64,000 bases of DNA. Source: Leifsonia sp. 466MF (lineage in GTDB: Bacteria; Actinomycetota; Actinomycetes; Actinomycetales; Microbacteriaceae). Below are positions 41,841-48,776 of the stretch, piece after piece. The DNA is taken from contig NZ_LT629696.1 of NCBI RefSeq assembly GCF_900100265.1, positions 1,116,001 through 1,180,000 of the forward strand, given 5' to 3'. The notes under the pieces were generated by a model. It did not search any database. It was not told the origin of the DNA and saw only the letters and a list, made by a program, of their open reading frames with translations. How positions within the stretch are numbered: the first letter of the stretch is position 1; each line of letters opens with the position of its first letter. The position numbers were made by a program, and so were the translations under genes.

Positions 41841-43241
41841 TTAGGCTGCGCCGGTGTCGCGCTCTGCCTCAAGGGCGTGGGCGCGCTCCTGCTCTTCGAT
41901 GGCGAGCTTGTCGATCCCGTGCATGTCGCGCGGCTCCAGCTCGCTGACGAGTTCGAACGCCGTCAGCTCGCGCGGCGCCTCCTCGATGCCCTCGATCACG
42001 CCGATGACCTTCGACTCGTCGAGCGCGTTGAGCTTGCGGGCCGCGGGGAAGACCTGGCGCTCGAACGACCCGACGAAGCCGTTGTAGTCCTTGACCGTGC
42101 GCTCCAGCGACCGGCCCAGCTTCTCGATGTGACCGGCCGTGGTGGAGAGCCGGCTGTACAGCGTCCGGCTCAGGTCGAAGAGCTGCTTGGCCTCCTGGGT
42201 GAGCACATCCTGCTGCCAGCTGAAGGCCACGGTCTTGAGTACGGACCACAGGGTCACGGGCGACGCGAGCGCGACCCGCTTGCCGAAGGCGAACTCCATG
42301 ATGGAGGGATCGGCTTCGAGAGCCGACGACACGAGCGACTCGCTCGGGATGAACGCGATGACGAGCTCGGGGGAGGACTCGAGACCGGTCCAGTACGCCT
42401 TGCTGCCCAGAGCCGTGATGTGGTCGCGCACGGCCTTGACGTGCTGCTTGAGCAGCGCCTCCCGCTGCGCGGCCTCCGAACCCGTCGCCGTCGCCGGGAT
42501 CTGGCTGGCCTCGAGGTATGCGTTGAAGGGCACCTTGGCGTCGAGCGCGATGCTCTTGCCGCCGGGGAGACGCACGATCATGTCGGGCCGGCCTGCGCCG
42601 GACTCCGAGTGGATGCTCGACTGCACGTCGAAGTCGACGCGCTCGATGAGACCCGCGGCCTCCACGACGCTCCGCAGCTGGGTCTCGCCCCAGACACCGC
42701 GGGTGCTGTTGGAGCGGAGGGCCGACGCGAGGGCCTCCGCCGTGCTGCGCAGCCGTTCCTCCGACTCCGCCGCCGACCGCAGCTGCTGGGCGAGCTGCCC
42801 GTGCTGCTGGTTGCGCTGGGTCTCGAGCTCGATGACCTTGCGCTGCATGTCCGTCAGGCTCTCGCGCACCGGCGCGAGGGCCTGCAGCACCTTGCTCTCG
42901 GCGCGCTCACGCTCGGCGCGGGCCTCCGCCTCGGCGCGATGCTGCTCCACCGTCTCGCGGTACTGCTCCTGGGCGGCGCGCAGTTGATCCTGCAGCGCAT
43001 CCACCCGGCTGTGCGCAGCGGCGAGATCGGCCCGGATCTCCGACTGCACCGCTGTCTCGGTCGCCCGCAGCTCGGCGAGCTCGGCCTGATGCTGGGCGGC
43101 GAGCACGACCGGGTCGACGACCGGTGCGGCGGGCTCGGCCGACGTCCGCGAACGCAGGAGACGAAGGACCGCGACGCCCGCGCCGATGGCGCCGACGACG
43201 AGGCCGATCAGGAGGCCGAGGAGCAGGGCGAGGATGTCCAT
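41841..43241 (-). CDS. rmuC: RmuC-type DNA recombination protein
   Basis: Protein of 466 residues: one N-terminal membrane helix (about 3-27), a long coiled coil (about 50-170, repeated Glu/Arg/Gln/Ala heptads) and the RmuC nuclease-like core (STRGVWGETQLRSVVEAAGL and RPDMIVRLPGGKSIALDAKVP, where Asp and Lys fit the restriction-endonuclease-like site). RmuC limits inversions at short inverted repeats in E. coli. In this window, palindromes are abundant, which makes the gene a relevant neighbour but no link is shown. Confidence 0.9.
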   Translation of the reverse strand: MDILALLLGLLIGLVVGAIGAGVAVLRLLRSRTSAEPAAPVVDPVVLAAQHQAELAELRATETAVQSEIRADLAAAHSRVDALQDQLRAAQEQYRETVEQHRAEAEARAERERAESKVLQALAPVRESLTDMQRKVIELETQRNQQHGQLAQQLRSAAESEERLRSTAEALASALRSNSTRGVWGETQLRSVVEAAGLIERVDFDVQSSIHSESGAGRPDMIVRLPGGKSIALDAKVPFNAYLEASQIPATATGSEAAQREALLKQHVKAVRDHITALGSKAYWTGLESSPELVIAFIPSESLVSSALEADPSIMEFAFGKRVALASPVTLWSVLKTVAFSWQQDVLTQEAKQLFDLSRTLYSRLSTTAGHIEKLGRSLERTVKDYNGFVGSFERQVFPAARKLNALDESKVIGVIEGIEEAPRELTAFELVSELEPRDMHGIDKLAIEEQERAHALEAERDTGAA

Positions 43242-43366
43242 GCCCTCAGTGTGTCAGCAGCCGCCGACACTGCCGCTTCCGCGCCCCGCGAGTCCGATCC
43301 CATCTCGCCGAGACGCGCGGAATCGCTCCAATCCGCGGCGAATCGCCGCACCATGTCACGACTCGA

Positions 43367-43948
43367 TCAGGCGGCGATGGGAACGCCGATGCGTCCGAGC
43401 CGGGCGCCGGTCAGCTCGGCGAGGTCGGCGATCGTGGCCGCGTCGTGCCGCCGGGCGGCGTGGATCATGATGGCCGCGCACGCCTCGGCGTCCGCCAACG
43501 CGTCGTGGTGCGCGAAGTCCTCGAACCCGGCCGCCATCGCCGCGACGGGCAGACGGTACGACTCCAGGTGGTACGTCTTACGCGCCACCTGCAGGCTGCA
43601 CAGGTAGCTGTACTCCGGGCAGGCGACGAAGGTCGCCGCGCACGCCGCACGGATCACACCCATGTCGAAGCCCGCGTTGTGGGCGACGAGGTGGTCGTCC
43701 TCGGCGAACTCGACCAGATCGGCCAGCTGGTCGACCCAGCCCGCCGCGTCGGCCACATCCTCGGGCCGGATGCCGTGGATGCGCACGTTCCACTCCTGGA
43801 AGACGTCGTGCCCCAGCGGCGGCCGGATGAACCATCCCGCCCGGTCGACCACCTTGCCGTCTCTGACCTTGACGAGTCCGACCGAGCAGGCCGATGCGGC
43901 GGAGGAGTTGGCGGTCTCGAAGTCGATGGCGGTGAAGTCCAGGGTCAC
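43367..43948 (-). CDS. DEDDh 3'-5' exonuclease
   Basis: Protein of 193 residues with a DnaQ-like exonuclease fold: ExoI AIDFETANSS (Asp9, Glu11), ExoII VAHNAGFDMGVIR, ExoIII HHDALADAEACA with the His-x4-Asp pattern. No helicase or polymerase is fused. Acts on DNA or RNA 3' ends; exact role unknown. GTG 43948 gives the usual start a few residues before motif I; CAGCAT 6 bases upstream is a weak -10. Confidence 0.88.
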   Translation of the reverse strand: MTLDFTAIDFETANSSAASACSVGLVKVRDGKVVDRAGWFIRPPLGHDVFQEWNVRIHGIRPEDVADAAGWVDQLADLVEFAEDDHLVAHNAGFDMGVIRAACAATFVACPEYSYLCSLQVARKTYHLESYRLPVAAMAAGFEDFAHHDALADAEACAAIMIHAARRHDAATIADLAELTGARLGRIGVPIAA

Positions 43949-44016
43949 GTCGTCATGCTGACACGGCCCACCGACGCCGCCCGGCATCCCGCCCGCGCGC
44001 CGCCGCATCCCGCCGC

Positions 44017-44072
44017 GAGGTGCACGTTGTTGCGGTCGACACGCCGTGTGAATGCGCACCTACGTGCACCTC
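44017..44072. repeat. Intergenic palindrome, GAGGTGCACGT type, copy 2
   Basis: Perfect 11-bp arms (44017-44027 and 44062-44072) with a weaker inner stem. It lies in the divergent gap between the exonuclease and methyltransferase genes. The outer arm shares GAGGTGCACGT with the element at 10277-10337. Confidence 0.75.
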
Positions 44073-44107
44073 AACCGCGCGGCCGGGCGTGTGTCGGTCG
44101 CGACGCG

Positions 44108-44113
44108 TACGAT
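44108..44113 (+). promoter_or_regulatory. Leaderless -10 hexamer TACGAT
   Basis: TACGAT 7 bases before ATG 44121. Confidence 0.5.
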
Positions 44114-44120
44114 CGGCGGC

Positions 44121-44867
44121 ATGCGATCCCGTCAGCAGCGCGACCTCCATGCCGCCTCGTTCGACCGCGCCGCCGACCTCTACGACGCGGCCCGGCCGAC
44201 GTACCCGGCGGAGGCGGTCAGCTGGCTCCTCGACGGGGTGGAGGGGCCGGTGCTCGACCTGGGCGCAGGGACGGGCAAGCTCACGGCATCGCTCGTCGAG
44301 CGCGGACTCGAGGTCGCCGCCGTGGACCCGTCGCCCGCGATGCTGCGCGTGCTCCAGGAGCGTCTCGCCGACGTGGATGCGCGCGAGGGCGCCGCCGAGC
44401 GCATCCCCTTGCCGGACGACGCCTTCGGGCTGGTGGTCGTCGCTCAGGCGTGGCACTGGGTGGACGCCGACCGAGCTGTTCCCGAGGTCGCCCGGGTGCT
44501 CCGCCCCGGCGGCCGGCTCGGGCTGATCTGGAACGAGCGCGACGAGAGCGTCGGCTGGGTGCGCGAGCTCGGGGAGCTGATGGATGCGGGCTCGGCCGTG
44601 TTCGACGACGAGGCCGACCCGGTGGTCCCGCCGCCGTTCGGTCCGCTGGAACGTCACGAGACCCGCTGGGTGCAGGCGCTCACCGTCGACGGCCTGCTCG
44701 ATCTGGCGCGCTCCCGCAGCTACTTCATCACGAAGGACCCGGACGGCCAGGCCGCCGTGATCCAGTCGCTGCGGCGCCTCGCTCGCGAGCATCCCGACCT
44801 CGCCGGGCGCGACACCTTCGAGCTGCCGTACGTGACCCGCAGCTACCGGGCCACGCTGGAGGGCTGA
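44121..44867 (+). CDS. Class I SAM-dependent methyltransferase
   Basis: Protein of 248 residues: SAM motif I VLDLGAGTGKLT (44-55), AVDPSPAMLRVL (acidic loop), then ERIPLPDDAFGLVVVAQAWHW and VARVLRPGGRLGLIWNER, the standard UbiE/Methyltransf_11 layout. The N-terminal FDRAADLYDAARPTYP motif is shared by small-molecule methyltransferases annotated as trans-aconitate-like. Substrate unknown. Confidence 0.88.
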   Translation: MRSRQQRDLHAASFDRAADLYDAARPTYPAEAVSWLLDGVEGPVLDLGAGTGKLTASLVERGLEVAAVDPSPAMLRVLQERLADVDAREGAAERIPLPDDAFGLVVVAQAWHWVDADRAVPEVARVLRPGGRLGLIWNERDESVGWVRELGELMDAGSAVFDDEADPVVPPPFGPLERHETRWVQALTVDGLLDLARSRSYFITKDPDGQAAVIQSLRRLAREHPDLAGRDTFELPYVTRSYRATLEG

Positions 44868-44906
44868 GCCGCCCGACCGTCGGCCGGCCGCAACCCACCC
44901 GCCCCG

Positions 44907-44912
44907 TAGAAT
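44907..44912 (+). promoter_or_regulatory. -10 hexamer TAGAAT of ychF
   Basis: TAGAAT 8 bases before the GTG start at 44921; no ribosome binding site. Confidence 0.5.
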
Positions 44913-44920
44913 GGACGACC

Positions 44921-45994
44921 GTGGCTCTCACTATCGGAATCGTCGGGCTGCCCAATGTGGGCAAGTCCACCCTGTTCAACGCGCTGACCAAGAACGACGC
45001 GCTCGCCGCGAACTACCCGTTCGCGACCATCGAGCCGAACGTCGGCGTGGTGAACCTGCCCGACCCGCGGCTGGACCGCCTCGCCGAGCTGTTCCACAGC
45101 GAGCGGACCGTGCCCGCTCCGGTGTCGTTCGTCGACATCGCCGGCATCGTGAAGGGCGCGAGCGAGGGCGAGGGCCTGGGCAACAAGTTCCTGGCGAACA
45201 TCCGCGAGGCGGACGCCATCGCCCAGGTCGTGCGCGGGTTCAGCGACGCCGACGTCGTCCACGTGGCCGGGAAGACCGACCCGGCGGGCGACATGGAGAC
45301 CATCAACACCGAGCTCATCCTCGCCGACCTGCAGACCCTCGAGAAGGCGGAGCAGCGGTACGAGAAGGAGGTCAAGGGCCGCAAGCTGGAGCCGGTGGTC
45401 CTGGAGACCGCGCGCGCCGCGATCGAGTACCTCAACTCGGGCAAGCCGCTGTCGACCTCGTCGATCGACCTGGAGCCGGTCCGCGAACTGGGCCTGCTCA
45501 CCGCCAAGCCGTTCATCTACGTCTTCAACGTGGACGAGGATGTGCTCACCGACGAGTCCCGTCGCGCCGAGCTGGCCGCCCTGGTCGCGCCCGCGCAGGC
45601 CGTCTTCCTCGACGCCAAGCTGGAGTCGGAACTCATCGACCTCGACGCGGCCGACGCCGCCGAACTGCTCGCGTCGACCGGCCAGGAGGAGTCCGGCCTC
45701 GACCAGCTCGCCCGCATCGGCTTCGACACCCTGGGCCTGCAGACCTACCTGACGGCCGGCCCGAAAGAGTCGCGTGCCTGGACCATCCACAAGGGCTGGA
45801 AGGCCCCGCAGGCGGCCGGCGTCATCCACACCGACTTCGAGAAGGGCTTCATCAAGGCGGAGGTCATCTCCTTCGACGACCTGATGGATGCCGGAAGCGT
45901 CGCCGAGGCCCGCTCGCGCGGCAAGGCGCGCATGGAGGGCAAGGACTACGTCATGCAGGACGGCGACGTGGTGGAGTTCCGGTTCAACGTTTGA
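44921..45994 (+). CDS. ychF: Ribosome-binding ATPase YchF (OLA1 family)
   Basis: Conserved P-loop NTPase that prefers ATP and binds the 50S/70S ribosome. 357 residues: G1 GLPNVGKSTLFNAL (9-22), switch region PFATIEPNVGVVNLPDPRL, G3 FVDIAGIVKGASEGEGLGN, the NVDE motif typical of the family (FNVDED) and a C-terminal TGS domain ending RSRGKARMEGKDYVMQDGD and VVEFRFNV. Its last 24 bases are repeated, with the same coding sense, at 46699-46722 and 47884-47907, bounding accessory genes. Confidence 0.95.
   Translation: MALTIGIVGLPNVGKSTLFNALTKNDALAANYPFATIEPNVGVVNLPDPRLDRLAELFHSERTVPAPVSFVDIAGIVKGASEGEGLGNKFLANIREADAIAQVVRGFSDADVVHVAGKTDPAGDMETINTELILADLQTLEKAEQRYEKEVKGRKLEPVVLETARAAIEYLNSGKPLSTSSIDLEPVRELGLLTAKPFIYVFNVDEDVLTDESRRAELAALVAPAQAVFLDAKLESELIDLDAADAAELLASTGQEESGLDQLARIGFDTLGLQTYLTAGPKESRAWTIHKGWKAPQAAGVIHTDFEKGFIKAEVISFDDLMDAGSVAEARSRGKARMEGKDYVMQDGDVVEFRFNV
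45971..45994 (+). repeat. ychF 3'-end repeat, copy 1 (in the gene)
   Basis: GTGGAGTTCCGGTTCAACGT followed by TTGA; encodes VEFRFNV and stop. Reference copy for the two downstream repeats. Confidence 0.8.
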
Positions 45995-46055
45995 GCTGGC
46001 GGCGGTCGCACGTCGTGTCGGGCCGCGCTTTGCATTCGCCACGCGGATGCGTGTG

Positions 46056-46616
46056 TTATTCCTCAGGGGTGGAATCGGCCGTTGTGCGTGCCTCTATCCC
46101 GAATCGCGCGTGAAGCCTCTCGATTGATCGTCGCCCGGTCTCGGTGCCAAACGGAAGCCACGACAATTCGTCAGAGCGTGGCGAGTATCGGCCGACCGGA
46201 GCGCACATCAACAGAGCCTCGAGTTCGGGATCGTGCGCCCACCACCATGTGAGCGTGTCATCCCAGACGAGAAGCCGACCTGAGCTTCCGTGAACATCCG
46301 ACACCCATTCCCCGAATGTGCGGGGCGTGCTGAGGACGTCTTCGGGAACCGGCACCGGGGCCATCGGAATGGTGAATGTCGTTGACTCCTCGGAACCGTC
46401 CGGACGTCGGATGCTTGTTCCGTGTGTCGCTGGGTGGTCGTCGATGCGTATGGAATGAACGGCGTGCAGGTCGAGATCGGCCCACTCCTCCACATCGAAA
46501 TAAAGGGAACCCAGAAGAATCCCCGTCTCCCGGAGCGTGACGCGGCAACCGGCTAGCCGCACGGGCCAGCCATTCTCGATGCGGAACGGGAGAACGGACG
46601 GGGCGGGCGTGGGCAT
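46056..46616 (-). CDS. Hypothetical protein in accessory block 1
   Basis: Product of 186 residues without signal or membrane span, starting MPTPAPSVLPFRIENGWPV. It contains DLDLHAVHSIRIDDHPATHG and LLVWDDTLTWWWAHDPELEA; probably a small globular beta-rich protein. I do not recognise it. Base composition is lower in GC than the core genes. It is the only gene between ychF and the second ychF-end repeat, so it probably arrived as a unit. Confidence 0.65.
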   Translation of the reverse strand: MPTPAPSVLPFRIENGWPVRLAGCRVTLRETGILLGSLYFDVEEWADLDLHAVHSIRIDDHPATHGTSIRRPDGSEESTTFTIPMAPVPVPEDVLSTPRTFGEWVSDVHGSSGRLLVWDDTLTWWWAHDPELEALLMCAPVGRYSPRSDELSWLPFGTETGRRSIERLHARFGIEARTTADSTPEE

Positions 46617-46698
46617 GCACTGATTCTGCCGCCTCAGTCGGTCGCCCGTGTGGAAGCGGCGTTCCCCTTCGCGATATACGTATCCGTGACGTGACTCG

Positions 46699-46722
46699 GT
46701 GGAGTTCCGCTTCAACGTGTAG
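46699..46722 (+). repeat. ychF 3'-end repeat, copy 2
   Basis: 20 of 24 bases match the end of ychF and the translation is identical (VEFRFNV stop, here ending GTG TAG). No ychF upstream sequence precedes it. Reads as an attachment-site remnant. Confidence 0.7.
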
Positions 46723-46735
46723 ATCGCCACGGCGT

Positions 46736-47233
46736 TCACCAGTGCCGTGACCCGGGCGACCCCTTGAAGGGCCCGACCACGGCTCTCGTGATCCAGCCGC
46801 CGTAGAACTCTCCGGGCTGCGGCGTGACGGTCTCGCCGTCGACCGTGCACTCGTCCATCTGCTGGGCGTAGACGGCGACGCGGTCTCGGAGCGGCTCGAA
46901 CCCCGGCGACGGATGCGGGTAGTTCCACGCGCACGCGCGCCGAACCTCGCCTCCGCCGCGCACGTCGAGATATCGTGCGGTGCCTTTGAACTCGCAGAAC
47001 GACGAGCCGTCGGCGTCGACCAAGGCGCCGATCGCGAAGTCCGCTATCGGGAGGTAGTAGACCGGCGGATGGCTTGTCTCGAGCACCCGGACAACGTCCC
47101 GGGTTTCGACGATGAGCTGCCCGCCCAGACGGATCGTGACAGGCACGGCGACGCTCTCGATGCGCGGCGGCCTCGGGTAGTCCCACACAGACTCCTGCCC
47201 CGGTCCCGGGATCTCGGGGCGCGGTCGGGGCAC
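46736..47233 (-). CDS. DUF427 protein
   Basis: Product of 165 residues with the DUF427 pattern: GQLIVETRDVVRVLETSHPPVYYLP, then FCEFKGTARYLDVRGGG and AWNYPHPSPGFEPLRDRVAVY. The fold is a small beta barrel of unknown activity, common in actinobacteria and fungi. GTG start with TAGAGT 6 bases upstream. It sits in the second accessory block, divergent from a LON-domain gene. Confidence 0.85.
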   Translation of the reverse strand: MPRPRPEIPGPGQESVWDYPRPPRIESVAVPVTIRLGGQLIVETRDVVRVLETSHPPVYYLPIADFAIGALVDADGSSFCEFKGTARYLDVRGGGEVRRACAWNYPHPSPGFEPLRDRVAVYAQQMDECTVDGETVTPQPGEFYGGWITRAVVGPFKGSPGSRHW

Positions 47234-47239
47234 CTGTTC

Positions 47240-47245
47240 ACTCTA
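47240..47245 (-). promoter_or_regulatory. Leaderless -10 hexamer TAGAGT
   Basis: Minus-strand TAGAGT 6 bases before the GTG at 47233. Confidence 0.5.
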
Positions 47246-47268
47246 AGTCCGCGGTGCTTCACTGGAGC

Positions 47269-47871
47269 ATGGCCGCCTCGCCGATGTTCCCGCTCGGATC
47301 AGTGCTGTTCCCCTCCGTGCCCATCCCGTTGCGGGTGTTCGAGCCGCGGTATCTCACGCTGGTCGGGCGCCTGCTCGATGAGGTCGAACCGGGTTTCGAG
47401 TTCGGCGTCGTGCTCATCGAGCGCGGATTCGAAGCCGGGGGCGGCGACCAGCGCGCCTCGGTCGGGACGATGGCGCGTCTTGTGAGCGCCGCCGTGGGCG
47501 CCGACGACCTGCTCATCGTCGGCGTGGGGACCCGGCGGTTCACGGTCGAGCGATGGCTCGACGACGACCCGTATCCCCGGGCTGAGCTCTCGATGCTGCC
47601 GGATCTGGAGTGGTCCGAGGCACTCGATCCTCTACGGGCCGAGGCTGAATCGGTTGTCCGCCGCGTGGTCGCCCGTGTCGCGGAGCCGCAGTCGGATGCC
47701 GATATCGAGCTGTCGAACGACCCCGTCGAGGCCGCGTGGCAACTGGCGGCGATCGCCCCGCTGGGCGAGTACGACAGGTACACCCTGCTGAGATCGACAT
47801 CGATGGGAGGTCTCCTGCGTCAGACGATCGATCTGGTCATCGAAGCCGAGGAGCTCTGGTCCGCCGAGTGA
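47269..47871 (+). CDS. LON substrate-binding-domain protein
   Basis: Product of 200 residues resembling the N-terminal (LAN) domain of Lon protease: MFPLGSVLFPSVPIPLRVFEPRYL at the start, and WQLAAIAPLGEYDRYTLLRS near the end. No AAA or protease domain is present, as is normal for this stand-alone family of unknown function. ATG 47269 was chosen; an in-frame GTG lies at 47254. Last gene before the third ychF-end repeat. Confidence 0.82.
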   Translation: MAASPMFPLGSVLFPSVPIPLRVFEPRYLTLVGRLLDEVEPGFEFGVVLIERGFEAGGGDQRASVGTMARLVSAAVGADDLLIVGVGTRRFTVERWLDDDPYPRAELSMLPDLEWSEALDPLRAEAESVVRRVVARVAEPQSDADIELSNDPVEAAWQLAAIAPLGEYDRYTLLRSTSMGGLLRQTIDLVIEAEELWSAE

Positions 47872-47883
47872 GGCGTTTGACGC

Positions 47884-47907
47884 GTGGATTCCCGCTTCAT
47901 TGTGTAG
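47884..47907 (+). repeat. ychF 3'-end repeat, copy 3 (degenerate)
   Basis: 20 of 24 bases match copy 2 and 16 of 24 match ychF itself; read in the same frame it gives VDSRFIV and TAG. It begins 12 bases after the LON-domain gene stop. Confidence 0.55.
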
Positions 47908-48010
47908 CTGATCAGGACTTGTCGCCGGCGGGCGGGCATCCTGCAGTTAGCGTGGCGTCACAGGCGACCGTTTGTGTGCGTTCTTCGCGCCATAACGCTG
48001 CAATATCCCT

Positions 48011-48030
48011 GCAGAGCAGAGCAGAGCAGC
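48011..48030. repeat. Short tandem repeat GCAGA x3-4
   Basis: GCAGA three times followed by GCAGC, ending one base before the stop codon of the convergent lipoprotein gene. The rest of the 47908-48030 gap shows no gene. Confidence 0.8.
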
Positions 48031-48501
48031 TCAGGACTGAGTGATTGTGACATCGATTCCCGAGCGGTTCGATGTCCGGGTCTTGTCCTCAGCGCCGGGG
48101 ACCGGCCCATTAGCCGTCCAGGGAGCGATCGCCAGCTCCAGGAAATAGTCGCCAATGGATACGGAGGCTCTCCCTGTGACGATTTGATCCATACTCGATG
48201 AGTCCTCCCACCCATTTCGGACCGCGTTGCTGACGATGGTGGCGGAGGCAAGTGGATCATCGGTGGCTATCCTGAACTCGACGGTCGGGCCTGGGCCACT
48301 CATGCGTCGCATCTGCCCGTAATGCCGTTCGGTGAGAACCACGCCGGCGCGAGTGACCTCTAGTTGCTCGGCAACCGCGTCGATCAGATCGTATTCATGT
48401 TGGCCCGGGGTGCCGTAGCAACCGGTCAGCGAAGCTGTGACAAGCGCCATGGCAGCTCCCACTGCGGCCGCTTTCATCACGCGTGCTGACACCCCCGGCA
48501 T
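48031..48501 (-). CDS. Small lipoprotein
   Basis: Product of 156 residues with a lipoprotein signal peptide (hydrophobic stretch about 9-26, lipobox LTGC with Cys at 28). The mature part contains YDLIDAVAEQLEVTRAGVVL and DQIVTGRASVSIGDYFLELA; no recognised family. Likely anchored to the outer face of the membrane. ATG with TAGCTT 6 bases upstream. Unusually low GC for this chromosome. Confidence 0.7.
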   Translation of the reverse strand: MPGVSARVMKAAAVGAAMALVTASLTGCYGTPGQHEYDLIDAVAEQLEVTRAGVVLTERHYGQMRRMSGPGPTVEFRIATDDPLASATIVSNAVRNGWEDSSSMDQIVTGRASVSIGDYFLELAIAPWTANGPVPGAEDKTRTSNRSGIDVTITQS

Positions 48502-48507
48502 GGGATC

Positions 48508-48513
48508 AAGCTA
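48508..48513 (-). promoter_or_regulatory. Leaderless -10 hexamer TAGCTT
   Basis: Minus-strand TAGCTT 6 bases before the ATG at 48501. Confidence 0.45.
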
Positions 48514-48570
48514 GCCTCGGATACCATTCGGCGATCCCCCCAACCCGAGGGTGACGGCAGCCTCGCCAGT

Positions 48571-48602
48571 GCGTCCTCGACGCGGTCTCACCAGGTAGCA
48601 GC
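48571..48602 (+). repeat. Truncated copy of the 53538-53798 gene end
   Basis: 32 bases matching 53770-53802 with one base deleted and one substitution. The original encodes the last residues (RVLDAVFTK) and stop of the gene at 53538-53798. No upstream part of that gene is present here. The surrounding 48502-48776 gap shows no convincing gene; a 31-codon minus-strand reading frame ending at 48588 is too short to support. TATAAAT at 48702-48708 could be the -10 of the next gene. Confidence 0.7.
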
Positions 48603-48776
48603 GCGCATTTCGCGGTCCTCGACCGTCAGGGGCTTCAGGGGGCTGGTCGTCCGCATCGCCGCACCGTACGACGCGTTCTCCATGGCTGCGGCGCGCCCCG
48701 CTATAAATGCATGTGATGCGGTTATGTCCTGGTGGCTCGCACGAGCCTTCCAGCCCGTGCGGCGATGGGATATCGG

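Noticed and set aside
48588..48683. 31-codon minus-strand frame starting MENASYGAAMRTTSPLK
   Set aside because: No ribosome binding site or -10 at the right spacing; it ends in the gene-end repeat and is best treated as remnant DNA.
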